DNA from: Aestuariivita boseongensis | GTDB lineage: Bacteria; Pseudomonadota; Alphaproteobacteria; Rhodobacterales; Rhodobacteraceae | Length of the DNA: 64,000 nt | Assembly: GCF_001262635.1 (NCBI RefSeq) | Contig: NZ_JXYH01000002.1 | Coordinates: 116,907-180,906, forward strand | Reading direction: 5' to 3' | In this document: positions 27,902 to 37,257 of the stretch, piece after piece | How the letters are laid out: each line of letters begins with the position of its first letter | How positions within the stretch are numbered: the first letter of the stretch is position 1 | Position numbers and translations under genes: made by a program | The notes under the pieces: generated by a model | Told to the model about the DNA's origin: nothing | The model's input: the letters and a program-made list of their open reading frames with translations, nothing else | Database searches by the model: none

Positions 27902-28593
27902 CGTACTCTCCTTACGGCACCCAAGGATGCCATCCGCTCACGGCGGATCACTTCGTTCCCGAGCAAAGCCTGAACCGGATGCGCGAAGACGCATGTCTTC
28001 GGGATCGGTTCCGGAAAAGAGAAGAGAAAGCACACCTTTAGCGGGCAAGGCCGACGCCTTGCTTGCAGGTTGCAGCTGCACTTTGTGACGGCAGCGCTGC
28101 GCTCACATCTCTCTTGCATTCCCGGATGCAAGCTCTGCGTGGTCGCCCCCGTGACCAACAGACATCGCCCCCCAGTGGGCAGTTAAAGAAATACCGGCGA
28201 GAATGCGGCGCTCAAAGCGAAATGTGACGAAATTGGTGTTTTCCTTGCCCGGTATGGCCATAATTGGACCGCGAACCGGACAGGATTGGAGACGGCATTC
28301 AGCACAGTTGTTTCCAAATTTGCTTCAAATGCCGATCAAATACGCAAGAAACCCGCCGGGACGGCGCGAAACGCGTCACACTGTTCGGAAGACGGAAACA
28401 ATTCCCCGCGCCGTTAACTTTGATTGAAAAATGGCGAATATGCGGCTGCTTCGGTTGGATTGCGTTCCCACTCTGGAACCAATCGCGCCTGTATCCGGCG
28501 ACTATTCACATACCGAAAACCAGAATACATGATTCGGACGGAACTGTGACCACGCCCGGCCAAGATGCGCCGATACAGGCCAAATTCAGCTTA
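27902..28593. other. 692-base intergenic region
   Basis: Lies between the RTX/Hint start and the end of mnhG. It is less G+C-rich than its surroundings, especially 28170-28560. I see no convincing gene or RNA. It must hold the promoter of the RTX/Hint gene (leftward), whose ribosome-binding site GGAGAG is just before 27901. Confidence 0.5.
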
Positions 28594-28938
28594 TCAGAGG
28601 TCGTCCGAACGCGGCTTTCCGCCCGCATTCTGCGCATCGGCATCCGCGATGCCCCAGGGTTTGACCCCGATGCGCAGCGCCGCGCGACCGATCATATGCG
28701 CCCCGATGGGCGCGGTCAGCAGCAGGAACAGGATCACAAGGATCGCTTTGAAGATCACCAGCGGTTCGGCGAAATGCACGCAGACGCCCGCCATGATCAG
28801 GCCCGAGCCCAGCGTACCCACCTTGGTGGAGGCATGCATGCGGATAAACACATCGGGCATGCGGAAGATGCCGATGCCCGCGATCAGGGTGAAGGCCCCG
28901 CCCAGGGCCAGAAGAAGGCCTGCGATCACGGCGCTCAT
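28594..28938 (-). CDS. mnhG: Na+/H+ antiporter subunit G
   Basis: 114 aa from ATG at 28938 (MSAVIAGLLLALGG), chosen over a longer open frame because that start overlaps the mnhF stop (ATGA). Three TM helices, with IGIFRMPDVFIRMHASTKVGTLGSGL typical of MnhG/MrpG/PhaG. Last gene of the operon; the tail DAQNAGGKPRSDDL is hydrophilic. Confidence 0.9.
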   Translation of the reverse strand: MSAVIAGLLLALGGAFTLIAGIGIFRMPDVFIRMHASTKVGTLGSGLIMAGVCVHFAEPLVIFKAILVILFLLLTAPIGAHMIGRAALRIGVKPWGIADADAQNAGGKPRSDDL

Positions 28939-29240
28939 GTCTCCTCCCCCCCGGTTTTGTTGCGCAGGCGCTGCCGTTCGGCAAAGCGCGCCAGCGCCAC
29001 GGTGGCCAGAAAGCCCACCAGCGCCAGCGCCAGCGCCACGTCCAGGAAGGCCGCATCGCCCGAACGCACCGCCGCCAGCCCGCAAAAGGCCACGATCGCC
29101 ACGGTCATCATGTCCAGCGCCACCACCCTGTCGGGCAGGCTGGGCCCGCGCACCAGCCGCCAGAAGGCAAATCCCACGGTCAGAAAGACCATCACGAAGC
29201 CAAAGCTGACGCAGGCGTCCAGAAACTGATCTGCTGTCAT
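28935..29240 (-). CDS. mnhF: Na+/H+ antiporter subunit F
   Basis: 101 aa from ATG at 29240 (MTADQFLDAC), overlapping mnhE by 4 bases. Three TM helices with RLVRGPSLPDRVVALDMMT, the conserved MnhF motif. An earlier in-frame start at 29267 is less likely. Confidence 0.9.
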   Translation of the reverse strand: MTADQFLDACVSFGFVMVFLTVGFAFWRLVRGPSLPDRVVALDMMTVAIVAFCGLAAVRSGDAAFLDVALALALVGFLATVALARFAERQRLRNKTGGEET

Positions 29241-29719
29241 GTCCTCTCCACCGCGTCGATCACCCATTTCTCCATCCCGTCCTTCAGCTGCCGGACCACC
29301 GCGTCGGGATCATCGGCAAACATCGCATGCAGGCTGAGGGTCTTGCGATCCTCGGACACATCCAGCGACAGCGTGCCCGGGGTCAGCGAAATGAGGTTGG
29401 TCACCAAAAGGATGCCCGCGTCGCTTTGCACATCCAGCGGCATCTCAATGATTGCCGGGCGCGCGCGGTGGCGCGGCGTGACGATGTCCCACAGCACCTG
29501 GAAGGAGGATACGACAAGTTCGTAATGGAACATCACGATCAGCTTGATCCAGTACCACACCCGCATGAAATAGCCCGACGGCCCTCCGGTCAGCGGTTGC
29601 AGCAGCCACAGCACCGCATAGCCCAGCACCAGCCCCGAACCCAGCGTCAGCCAGTTGAACGCGCCGAAAAACAGCGCCCAGACGACTGCAAACAGCAGAT
29701 TGACGACGAATGTGTTCAT
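29237..29719 (-). CDS. mnhE: Na+/H+ antiporter subunit E
   Basis: 160 aa. N-terminal TM helices (MNTFVVNLLFAVVWALFFGA), then a cytoplasmic domain with TNLISLTPGTLSLDV, a MnhE signature. Overlaps mnhD and mnhF. Confidence 0.92.
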   Translation of the reverse strand: MNTFVVNLLFAVVWALFFGAFNWLTLGSGLVLGYAVLWLLQPLTGGPSGYFMRVWYWIKLIVMFHYELVVSSFQVLWDIVTPRHRARPAIIEMPLDVQSDAGILLVTNLISLTPGTLSLDVSEDRKTLSLHAMFADDPDAVVRQLKDGMEKWVIDAVERT

Positions 29720-31215
29720 GCGCCCTCTCCCAACACTGTCACGATATAGGGCGTAGGATCGAGAAGTTGCGCCGCCGCCGTTTCAGCGAAGATCACGAAG
29801 GGTTCGGGGAAAAAGCCGATCACCAGCGTCATCGCCGCCAGCCCCGCGATGGGCAGCAGAAGTGCGGCGCGTGTGCGGCCGTCCAGACGGGTCAGCGCGG
29901 GTTCCATCCCTTCGGGATGAGCTTTCCAGAAGGCTTCGGCCCAGATCTTGGTCATCGAATAGATGGTCAGCAGACCCACCAGCAGGGCGACACCCGCGAT
30001 GATCCACGCCTCGATCTCAAGAGAGGCGGCGACAAGGATATATTTGGCCCAGAAGCCCGAAAGCGGCGGGAAGCCTGCCAGCGAAAAGGCCGGGATCAGG
30101 AACAGCACCGCCAGAAGCGGCGCGGATTTGTAAAGCCCGCCGATCCTGCCCAGATCGGTCGACCCGGCGATGCGTTCGGCCACGCCTGCAATCAGGAAGA
30201 GGTTCGCCTTCACCACGATATGGTGCACCAGATAGAACACCGCGCCCGCGATGGCGAAGGGCGTCATCAACGCAAGGCCCAGGATCATGTATCCGATCTG
30301 GCTGACGATATGGAACGACAGGATCTTGCGCATATCGTTCTGCGCTGCAGCCCCCAGAACGCCGGTCACCATGGTAAAGCCCGCAACCCACAGAAGGATC
30401 GTATGGGTGAAGCCGGTGTCAGCGTTGAAGACCAGCGTGAACATCCGGATCAGCGCATAGACGCCTACCTTGGTCAGCAGCCCCGCAAACACCGCCGAGA
30501 CCGAAAAGGCGGGCGTATGATAGGACGCGGGCAGCCAGAAAAACAGCGGGAAGACGGCGGCCTTCACCCCGAAGGCGATCATGAACATCATGGCCACCGT
30601 GGTCACCAGCCCCTGGTTTTCCAGCGCAGGCACCACGCGGCCCAGATCGGCCATGTTCAGCGTGCCAGTCATGCCGTAAAGCAACCCGATGCCCGACAGG
30701 AACAGGATGGTCGACACAAGGTTCAGCGTCACATATTTGATGCCGCCGTCGATCTGCTCGCGCGATCCGCCCAGGATCAGCAGCCCGAAGGACGAGATCA
30801 GCATGACCTCGAACCAGACGTACAGGTTGAACAGATCGCCCGTCAGGAACGCCCCCGTCACCCCGCCGATCAACACGTTGAACAGCGCGTGATAGCCCAG
30901 ACCTTCCTTGCGTTCGTCAATATCTGCCCGCGCATAGATCGACACGGCAAAGGCGGTGATGGCGGTGATCACCACCATCACGGCGCCCAGATAATCGGCC
31001 ACCAGCGTGATCCCGAAAGGCGCGGACCAGCCGCCCATCTGCCCGGCGATCACGCCATCTTTCAGCACGCGCGCCATCAGAACAGCCGCGACGCACAGCA
31101 GCAGGCCATTGCCCAACACACTGGCCCAGCGGCCGGCCGGGCCATTGCGCAGAAGGAAAGCGACAACGGCGGTCAGGAATGGCAGCGCCAGAGGCGTGGC
31201 CAGGTACCAGCTCAT
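29716..31215 (-). CDS. mnhD: Na+/H+ antiporter subunit D
   Basis: 499 aa, a proton-translocating subunit homologous to complex I NuoN/NuoM, with about 14 TM helices. Contains FEVMLISSFGLLILGG and KAAVFPLFFWLPASYHTP, typical of the antiporter family with the functional Glu and Lys. Overlaps mnhC (4 bases) and mnhE (4 bases). Confidence 0.94.
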   Translation of the reverse strand: MSWYLATPLALPFLTAVVAFLLRNGPAGRWASVLGNGLLLCVAAVLMARVLKDGVIAGQMGGWSAPFGITLVADYLGAVMVVITAITAFAVSIYARADIDERKEGLGYHALFNVLIGGVTGAFLTGDLFNLYVWFEVMLISSFGLLILGGSREQIDGGIKYVTLNLVSTILFLSGIGLLYGMTGTLNMADLGRVVPALENQGLVTTVAMMFMIAFGVKAAVFPLFFWLPASYHTPAFSVSAVFAGLLTKVGVYALIRMFTLVFNADTGFTHTILLWVAGFTMVTGVLGAAAQNDMRKILSFHIVSQIGYMILGLALMTPFAIAGAVFYLVHHIVVKANLFLIAGVAERIAGSTDLGRIGGLYKSAPLLAVLFLIPAFSLAGFPPLSGFWAKYILVAASLEIEAWIIAGVALLVGLLTIYSMTKIWAEAFWKAHPEGMEPALTRLDGRTRAALLLPIAGLAAMTLVIGFFPEPFVIFAETAAAQLLDPTPYIVTVLGEGA

Positions 31216-31577
31216 GCCTTGTCCTCCGCCCGGGGTTCGGCCACGCGCATCTCATCGGAATAAAGCGTGCCAAGGGAGGTGTAGGCGCGGAAGACCAGCA
31301 CCAGCGCAAAGGCAAAGAGGCCAAAGCCGATCACGATGGCCGTCAGCACCAGCGCCTGCGGCAGGGCATTGGCCACCTCGCCCACCGGGGCCAGATCCCC
31401 CTCGGCAATCAGCGGCGGCGCGCCTTCGGTCAGGCGGCCCGCGACGAAAATCGTCAGGTTCGCCGCGTTCGAGATCAGCACCAGCCCGAAGATGAAGCGC
31501 AACACATTGCGCGCCAGCATCAGATAGACCGACGCGGCCACCAGCACGCCGATGGCGATGGCAAGAAGGGCTTCCAT
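31212..31577 (-). CDS. mnhC: Na+/H+ antiporter subunit C
   Basis: 121 aa, NuoK-like, three TM helices. Conserved LARNVLRFIFGLVLISNAANL is close to the MnhC/NuoK core. Four bases from mnhB. Confidence 0.92.
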   Translation of the reverse strand: MEALLAIAIGVLVAASVYLMLARNVLRFIFGLVLISNAANLTIFVAGRLTEGAPPLIAEGDLAPVGEVANALPQALVLTAIVIGFGLFAFALVLVFRAYTSLGTLYSDEMRVAEPRAEDKA

Positions 31578-31580
31578 GGC

Positions 31581-32000
31581 TCAGATCTCCTCTTCCATCG
31601 CGAACACAAGGGTGAGGACGGATCCGAAGACCACCAGGTAAACACCGATATCAAAGGCCAGCACGGTCGAGATGGGCAGACCCTTTTCGGTGTCCGTCGC
31701 GCCGATGAACAGCCATTGGCCGGTGAACAGCGCATCGCCAAACAGCGCCGCGAACAGCCCCGCCAGAAGCGCGATGCCCAGGCCCACCATGGCGATATTC
31801 TGCGGCTGAACACGCAGCGCGCGGCGCGCATCCTCGACGCCACAGGCCACGGCGAACAGCACAAAACCGGTCGATCCGATCAGCCCGCCGATAAAACCGC
31901 CGCCCGGTTCGTTATGGCCACGCAGCAGCATATAGGCCGAAAAGATCAGCAAAAGCCCCGCCAGATACCGTGTGCCCGCCCGCAGGATGACCGAGTTCAT
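31581..32000 (-). CDS. mnhB: Na+/H+ antiporter subunit B
   Basis: 139 aa with four TM helices. LLRGHNEPGGGFIGGLI is the MnhB hallmark. Overlaps the stop of mnhA. Confidence 0.92.
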   Translation of the reverse strand: MNSVILRAGTRYLAGLLLIFSAYMLLRGHNEPGGGFIGGLIGSTGFVLFAVACGVEDARRALRVQPQNIAMVGLGIALLAGLFAALFGDALFTGQWLFIGATDTEKGLPISTVLAFDIGVYLVVFGSVLTLVFAMEEEI

Positions 32001-34264
32001 TTGCCCTGCCCCTTCGTGGTTGTGCGCAACAGCGCATAGGCCGAAAGTGCGGCGATCACGACCACGGCGATTTCACCGAAGGTATCAAGCGCGCGGAAAT
32101 CGACGAGGATGACATTGACGATGTTACGGCCATAGGCTTCGGGCCAGCTGGCCAGTTCGAAGAAGCTGGTCAGGCGGCGATCGAGCGGCGTCGCCAGCAC
32201 CGCCAGAAGGATCAGCGTGACCACAGCACCCACGCCCGCGGCCAGGATCGCATCCACCGGACGCCATTTGCGCCCGTCGGAATCCAGAGTGGGCAGACGC
32301 AGCAGGGCAACCGCCACCAGCACCACCACCAGCGTTTCCACCAGCAGCTGGGTGATCGCCACGTCAGGCGCCGAGAACACGATGAAGATCATCGCCACCG
32401 CGATCCCCACGACCCCCAGCGCCGCCATCGCCGCAATGCGGGATGAGGTCAGCGTCGCCACGATGGCACCACCGATGATCAACAGCGTCAGCGCAAGGTT
32501 TTTCCAGGTCACATCCGTCAGATCCGGATTGGCGATGCCCACATCGCGCAGGATCATCGTGCCGCCCAGTCCCACCAGAACCGTGGCGAAGGTCGCAAAC
32601 ATGTAACTGCGCAGCACGCCCGACTGGATCAGGCGGGTCTGCCAGGCGGCAAAGGCCTTGAAACCCTCCAGGAACTTGTCCCAGCCGTTGTCGAAAGACG
32701 GTGTCGCCTCATCCGCGCGGATCAGGCCATTGCGCAGTGGCCGGTGCGCCAGATACAGCACCGTGCCCGCGACCACCGTGATGATCGACAGGATCAGCGG
32801 CATGTTCACACCGGCCCAGAGCTTGAGTTCCTTCACATCCTCGGCCCCGCCCAGAAGGCTGGCGACCAGGGGCGTCACAAGGCTGGTCTGCAGCACGTCC
32901 GGAAACAGGCCGAAGAACGCGCCCAGCACCGCCAGAATGACCGGGCCAATCCACATCTGCCAGGGCGCTTCATGCGGTGTCACCGGCATCTCTCCGCCGG
33001 GCTTGTTCCAGAAGGGGCGCAGGGCCACAACGCCCGCGACGGCAAACATAAGGGAGTTTGCGGCGAGCACGGCAATGACAACGAATAATGGCTCGGATGC
33101 GACGCCAAGGGCACCTGCGTATTTCAGCTCTTTCCCGATGAAGCCCAGGAAGGGCGGGAAGCCGGCCATCGACATCGCAGCCAGGGCAGCGGCAAAAGCC
33201 GTAAACGGCATCACGCGGCCCAGACCGCCCAGCACCTCGGCCTCCCGCGTGCCGGTGGAATGGTCGATGCAGCCCACCACCAGGAACAGCGCCGCCTTGT
33301 ACAGCGAATGCACGATCAGGAAGGTCGCGAATGCGGTCATGGCATATCCGCTCTCCTGCCCCAGAAACAGCGTGAGCGTGCCAAGCGCCATCAGCGTCGT
33401 ATAGGCCAGCGCCTGTTTCAGATCGGTCTGGCGCAGAGCGAAGATGCTGGCCGACACGGCCGTGACCGCACCGAAAATGGTCAGCGTCCACATCCAGATA
33501 TCGGTGCCCGACATGCCCGGATGCAGCCGCGCCATCAGGTAAACGCCTGCCTTCACCATCGTGGCCGAATGCAGGAAGGCCGACACGGGCGTGGGCGCGG
33601 CCATGGCGTTGGGCAGCCAGAAGTGGAACGGGAATTGCGCGGATTTGGTGAAGGTGCCCGCCAAGATCAGGATCAGGATCGGGACATAGAGCGCATGCGC
33701 CTTCAAATCGTCCGCACGGGCTAGGATTTCGGACATCTCGAAGCTGCCCATGCTCATGCCCAGCAGGATAAAGCCTGCCAGCAGCGCCAAAGCGCCCGCA
33801 CCCGTCACAAAGAGCGCTTGAAGGGCCGAGCGGCGGCCCTTGGTCGTCTCGTGCCCGAACCCGATCAACAGGTAGGAGGTGATCGTCGTCAGTTCCCAAA
33901 AGACGAACAGCCCGATCAGGTTGTCCGACAGAACCAGACCCAGCATCGCCAGCATGAAGCTGAACAGAAACAGCGCAAAGCGGTTAAACTGCGGATGCCC
34001 CGCCAGATAGGTGTTGGAATAGAGGAACACCAACGTCCCGATCCCGGTGATCAGAAGCGCAAAGGTCAGCGACAGGCCGTCCAGCAGAAAGGACAGCGAA
34101 ATACCCAGGGACGGCACCCAGTCGATGACATAGCGCAGGCTTTCCCCCGCGCCGATGGCGGGCGTGAAGGTCAGAAACCACGCAAAAAGCGCCGCCGAGA
34201 TGATCGCGGGCGCAAGGCCCGTCAGGCCATTGCCCTTGGGCTGATCTGCGGCGGCGGCGCTCAT
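31997..34264 (-). CDS. mnhA: Na+/H+ antiporter subunit A
   Basis: 755 aa from ATG at 34264 (MSAAAADQPKG); an upstream in-frame start at 34318 adds 18 residues of unlikely sequence. NuoL-like membrane subunit with FWELTTITSYLLIGF, KSAQFPFHFWLPNAMAAPTPVSAFLHSATMVKAG and, in the C-terminal third, a DUF4040/MnhB-like region (APDVAITQLLVETLVVVLVAVALLRLP). With B-G it forms the seven-subunit Mrp antiporter for Na+ and pH homeostasis, fitting a marine bacterium. First gene of the operon. Confidence 0.94.
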   Translation of the reverse strand: MSAAAADQPKGNGLTGLAPAIISAALFAWFLTFTPAIGAGESLRYVIDWVPSLGISLSFLLDGLSLTFALLITGIGTLVFLYSNTYLAGHPQFNRFALFLFSFMLAMLGLVLSDNLIGLFVFWELTTITSYLLIGFGHETTKGRRSALQALFVTGAGALALLAGFILLGMSMGSFEMSEILARADDLKAHALYVPILILILAGTFTKSAQFPFHFWLPNAMAAPTPVSAFLHSATMVKAGVYLMARLHPGMSGTDIWMWTLTIFGAVTAVSASIFALRQTDLKQALAYTTLMALGTLTLFLGQESGYAMTAFATFLIVHSLYKAALFLVVGCIDHSTGTREAEVLGGLGRVMPFTAFAAALAAMSMAGFPPFLGFIGKELKYAGALGVASEPLFVVIAVLAANSLMFAVAGVVALRPFWNKPGGEMPVTPHEAPWQMWIGPVILAVLGAFFGLFPDVLQTSLVTPLVASLLGGAEDVKELKLWAGVNMPLILSIITVVAGTVLYLAHRPLRNGLIRADEATPSFDNGWDKFLEGFKAFAAWQTRLIQSGVLRSYMFATFATVLVGLGGTMILRDVGIANPDLTDVTWKNLALTLLIIGGAIVATLTSSRIAAMAALGVVGIAVAMIFIVFSAPDVAITQLLVETLVVVLVAVALLRLPTLDSDGRKWRPVDAILAAGVGAVVTLILLAVLATPLDRRLTSFFELASWPEAYGRNIVNVILVDFRALDTFGEIAVVVIAALSAYALLRTTTKGQGK

Positions 34265-34495
34265 GCCGCAAGCGCCTTCTGGGCCGGGCAACAGGGTGCA
34301 ACGGGTGCGCATACGCAAGCAGCGCCGTCAAAGACGACGCCTGACGCGCAGAATGGCCCCGCACTGGCACGGAAGTTCAATGTCCTGTTCACCGGCTGCT
34401 CCCCTCGGATACCGGGGAGATAGGGCGCAATAGCTGATTGATCCAATCGAAAATCAGGATTATTTCGATAGAAATTCTCTATCAAAGGGGTCGCA
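34265..34495. promoter_or_regulatory. Divergent region mnhA / OxyR-like regulator, with OxyR-type half-site
   Basis: 231 bases between the divergent starts. At 34468-34482 there is ATAG-N7-CTAT (within GATAG...CTATC), one half of the known E. coli OxyR consensus, 13 bases before the regulator's start codon. This suggests autoregulation. The second half-site expected 7 bases away is poor. Confidence 0.5.
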
Positions 34496-35416
34496 ATGCC
34501 CAGCCTGCAGCAATTGAAGTACCTCACGACCCTTGCCGACACGCTGCATTTCCGCCGCGCGGCCGAGGCCTGCCACGTCACCCAGCCCACGCTCAGCGCC
34601 CAGCTGAAAGAGCTGGAGGCCAAGCTGGGCGCGCAGCTGGTCGAACGCAGCCGGTCGCGCGTGATCATCACGCCCCTGGGGCGTGAAGTGGTCAGCCGCG
34701 CCCGCCGTGCGCTTCGGGAAGTCAAGGAAATTCATAACCTTGCGATCCGAAGTCAAAGTCATCTGCAAAGCACGATCCGCATTGGCGTGGTGCAGTCTCT
34801 GGGCTCGTACCTGCTGCCGCTGATCGTTCCCGGCCTGCATGAAACCCACCCGCAACTGAAACTCTATATGCGCGAAGGCCTGCCCGATTTCCTGCTGCAA
34901 AGCCTGTCGGACGGCAATCTTGACCTGCTGTTCTTCCCCCTGCCCGTCAGCCACGCGGATTTCGACAGCCTGCCTCTGTTCCGCGAACCGATCGAGGTGG
35001 TCTTGCCCCATGACCACCCATTTGCCGCGCGCGCCCGGATCGCGCCCGAGATGCTGCGCGGCGAGACGATCCTGTCGCTGGAGCCCGGTCACAAGCTTTA
35101 CGAACAGGTGCGCCGCATCTGCGAAGAATACGGGGCCGAGCTGTCACGCGATTACGAGGGCACCTCGCTCGATACGCTGCGCCAGATGGTGGCGATGGGC
35201 ATGGGTCTGTCGCTGATGCCCGCGCTTTACGTCAAATCCGAGGTCGCGCATCAGGATATCGTCGTGGCGCGGCATTTCACCGGCCCGCCACCCTCGCGCA
35301 CCATCGGGATGATCTGGCGCAAGGGGACCGCGCGCGAAGACGAGTTCCGCGAATTGGCCGCCATGATCTGCGCGATCCTGAAAGACCGCGCGAAGGAAGT
35401 GATCGTGCTGGGGTAA
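34496..35416 (+). CDS. OxyR-like LysR-family regulator with Lys in place of the peroxidatic Cys
   Basis: 306 aa. Winged HTH (LKYLTTLADTLHFRRAAEACHVTQPTLSAQLKELE) followed by an effector domain aligning well with E. coli OxyR (SYLLPLIVPGLHETHPQLKLYMREG; TSLDTLRQMVAMGMGLSLMPAL). In OxyR the redox pair is Cys199 and Cys208 in GHCLRDQAMGFC; here the segment is GHKLYEQVRRIC, with Lys200 at the first and Cys209 at the second. So the classic peroxide disulfide switch is not possible. Divergent from the mnh operon. Confidence 0.85.
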   Translation: MPSLQQLKYLTTLADTLHFRRAAEACHVTQPTLSAQLKELEAKLGAQLVERSRSRVIITPLGREVVSRARRALREVKEIHNLAIRSQSHLQSTIRIGVVQSLGSYLLPLIVPGLHETHPQLKLYMREGLPDFLLQSLSDGNLDLLFFPLPVSHADFDSLPLFREPIEVVLPHDHPFAARARIAPEMLRGETILSLEPGHKLYEQVRRICEEYGAELSRDYEGTSLDTLRQMVAMGMGLSLMPALYVKSEVAHQDIVVARHFTGPPPSRTIGMIWRKGTAREDEFRELAAMICAILKDRAKEVIVLG

Positions 35417-35436
35417 ATCCGGCATTCGGATGAAAG

Positions 35437-35522
35437 TGGTACCCAAGGCCGGACTCGAACCGGCACGCCCGCAAAGGCGGGGGATTTTGAATCCCCTGCG
35501 TCTACCATTCCGCCACTTGGGC
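35437..35522 (-). tRNA. tRNA-Leu (CAA)
   Basis: 86 bases including encoded CCA. 5' acceptor GCCCAAG pairs with CTTGGGT; the anticodon loop is TTCAAAA with anticodon CAA (codon UUG); T-arm GTTCGAG is present; there is a long variable arm as in leucine tRNAs. The 5' half, from anticodon loop to acceptor, is duplicated at 50957-50998, so this gene is the attachment site of the integrated element. Confidence 0.95.
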
Positions 35523-35526
35523 CCGT
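35485..35526. repeat. attL, 42-base direct repeat
   Basis: Identical to 50957-50998. It covers the 5' half of tRNA-Leu (anticodon loop to 5' end) plus four bases upstream. The integrase gene begins 115 bases inside. Confidence 0.93.
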
Positions 35527-35640
35527 AGGTTAAGTCCTTGTTTTTAAAGAACTCACCCTAAAAGCTTGCTCTGAGATTCCCGGTCTACTAGGCTTTATTC
35601 GTCTACTAGCCGTCTACCGTTTGTCTCAGGGGACTTTTCC
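35527..35640. promoter_or_regulatory. Integrase promoter region with repeated GTCTAC motifs
   Basis: GTCTACTAG at 35583-35591 and 35601-35609 and GTCTACCG at 35612-35619, just upstream of the integrase start. GTCTACC also lies within the att core. This pattern fits integrase arm-type sites. The same stretch must also supply the promoter for tRNA-Leu on the other strand, because the element lies 5' of the tRNA. Confidence 0.5.
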
Positions 35641-36840
35641 ATGACTACCCGAATCAATCAGCTAACAATAGCTGGGCTCAGCCCCACCGGATCAACTCAG
35701 TTTGTCAGAGATTCGTCCCTGCAAGGCTTTGGTATCAAAGTCACACCTACGGGGAAAGCCACGTATTTCGCAGAGAAACGCGTCAGAGGCGGGCGTGTGG
35801 TTCGAAAGAAGATCGGAGACGTGGACCTGCTGTCTCTGGATGATGCACGGATCAAAGCTCGTGAAATCCTGCTGCAACTCAGCCAAGGGGTAGACGTTGC
35901 CCGATTGCCCCCACCTGCGCCAACTGTCGAGACCAGCCTGCAAGCTGTCTTTGATCGCTATATCGCCATGCGGGTGAACTTGGCCGAGAGCACGAAGAGC
36001 GATTACAGGAAAATCCTGAATAACTGCTTTGACGATTGGAAGCCGCTTGAGGTGGATCGGATCACGAAGGAGATGGTTGCCGAGCGGTATCGAAAGCTCA
36101 AGGACGCTGGGAAGAGTGATGCATACATCAAGAAGGCGTTACGGTCCCTCAAGGCGATCCTGAATAGCTCTGGCCTAGCGTTGAACCCTGTGGCGCTGTT
36201 CCTGTCCCAAAGCGGGGTGACCACGACCCCAACGGTACGAGAGAGGTTCCTGCGCCACCATGAGATACAGCGGATCATGGAACTGACCACCAAGGGAGAT
36301 GGGACACCCGATCTGTTTGTTGAGTTGATTTTCTTCTACCTGCTGACAGGAGCGAGGAAGAACGAGGCTCTGAACCTGAAAAAGACGGATTACTCTGCGG
36401 AGAATGGGACGTTGGTATTCAAGGACACGAAGAACCACAAGGACCACCGGATACCGACATACGGATTGATCAAGGGCATTGTCGAAAGGGCGATAGAGGC
36501 CAGCGGATCAGACAAGATATTCGATTACGGGGAGAGCACGTATCGGACGAAGCTCGACAAGTTCCGAGACTATGTTGCGTTTGACAGTAGCTGGACCACG
36601 CATGACCTCAGACGAACCGTTGCGGAGCACTGTGAGCTTGCTGGTGTGGACGTAGGAAGTATTGGCACAGCCCTGAACCATTCGCCTACGGGGGTCACAC
36701 AACGCCACTACGCTAGAGGGGAACTCGCCAAGCTGGATACGCTGAGAGGCGTGTACGAGAAGTTGCAGCGACAGTACCGGGGTTATGTCGTGGACATGCC
36801 GGACATACGGTATCAAGAAGGCTGGGACGATCCGACATGA
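35641..36840 (+). CDS. Tyrosine-type integrase of the element
   Basis: 399 aa. N-terminal arm-binding/DUF4102-like part (GFGIKVTPTGKATYFAEKRV and DDARIKAREIL), SAM-like core-binding region, then the catalytic domain: Arg in LTGARKNEALNL, Lys in KNHKDHRIPTYG, HDLRRTVAEH (H-x-x-R), and LNHSPTGVTQRHYARGE with the Tyr nucleophile. All catalytic residues are present, so it is probably active. It lies directly beside attL and drives integration at tRNA-Leu. Confidence 0.93.
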   Translation: MTTRINQLTIAGLSPTGSTQFVRDSSLQGFGIKVTPTGKATYFAEKRVRGGRVVRKKIGDVDLLSLDDARIKAREILLQLSQGVDVARLPPPAPTVETSLQAVFDRYIAMRVNLAESTKSDYRKILNNCFDDWKPLEVDRITKEMVAERYRKLKDAGKSDAYIKKALRSLKAILNSSGLALNPVALFLSQSGVTTTPTVRERFLRHHEIQRIMELTTKGDGTPDLFVELIFFYLLTGARKNEALNLKKTDYSAENGTLVFKDTKNHKDHRIPTYGLIKGIVERAIEASGSDKIFDYGESTYRTKLDKFRDYVAFDSSWTTHDLRRTVAEHCELAGVDVGSIGTALNHSPTGVTQRHYARGELAKLDTLRGVYEKLQRQYRGYVVDMPDIRYQEGWDDPT

Positions 36841-37181
36841 AGGCTATGTTGCTGGCCCTGCTGACGTGCAACGGGGTGACTGACCCTGATTGGAGACCAC
36901 TTGCGCTAGAAATGGTTGTCTCCGGCTTTCCGTATGAGGAGTCAGCGCTGGACCTCTGCTTCGAGACAGAGAATTGGGATGTGAACGGTTTGCAGGTGAC
37001 ACGTGTCTGCGGGCCATTCCGGCCAAAGTCCCCATACGAGACGGATTGGGTTGAGGTGTGGGTGCAGAACAATCGCTCAGACACGGTGGCTTGGTTGGAG
37101 CGGAATGTAGGGGAGACAAGGACCGAGGTCAGGAGCCATCCGAACCTTGGCGTCAGGTTGGTCTGCTACCCGTTGGGCTGA
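36837..37181 (+). CDS. Unknown small protein; its 3' end is duplicated at 44621
   Basis: 114 aa, starting within the integrase stop (ATGA overlap), so co-translated. No family recognised; it has Trp and Cys residues and no TM segment. The last 59 bases of coding sequence (37121-37179) recur at 44621-44679 with two substitutions, in the same frame and again ending in a stop codon. This marks the left boundary of the CRISPR-Cas cassette. Confidence 0.65.
   Translation: MKAMLLALLTCNGVTDPDWRPLALEMVVSGFPYEESALDLCFETENWDVNGLQVTRVCGPFRPKSPYETDWVEVWVQNNRSDTVAWLERNVGETRTEVRSHPNLGVRLVCYPLG
37121..37179 (+). repeat. 59-base direct repeat, left copy
   Basis: Matches 44621-44679 at 57 of 59 positions (differences at 37155 and 37173), an offset of exactly 7500 bases. 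It lies in the 3' end of the small gene at 36837. See the right copy for interpretation. Confidence 0.9.
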
Positions 37182-37257
37182 GATAACGCGCCTGTTCGTC
37201 GATACTTAATTTTACTGAGCTGGCAATGCGAGTTAAAAACTTGGAAAGGATTTTGAT

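Noticed and set aside
25490..27973. 827-codon open frame opposite the RTX/Hint gene
   Set aside because: Asp/Gly-rich repeats leave the antisense frame open; the sense strand has clear RTX and Hint motifs.
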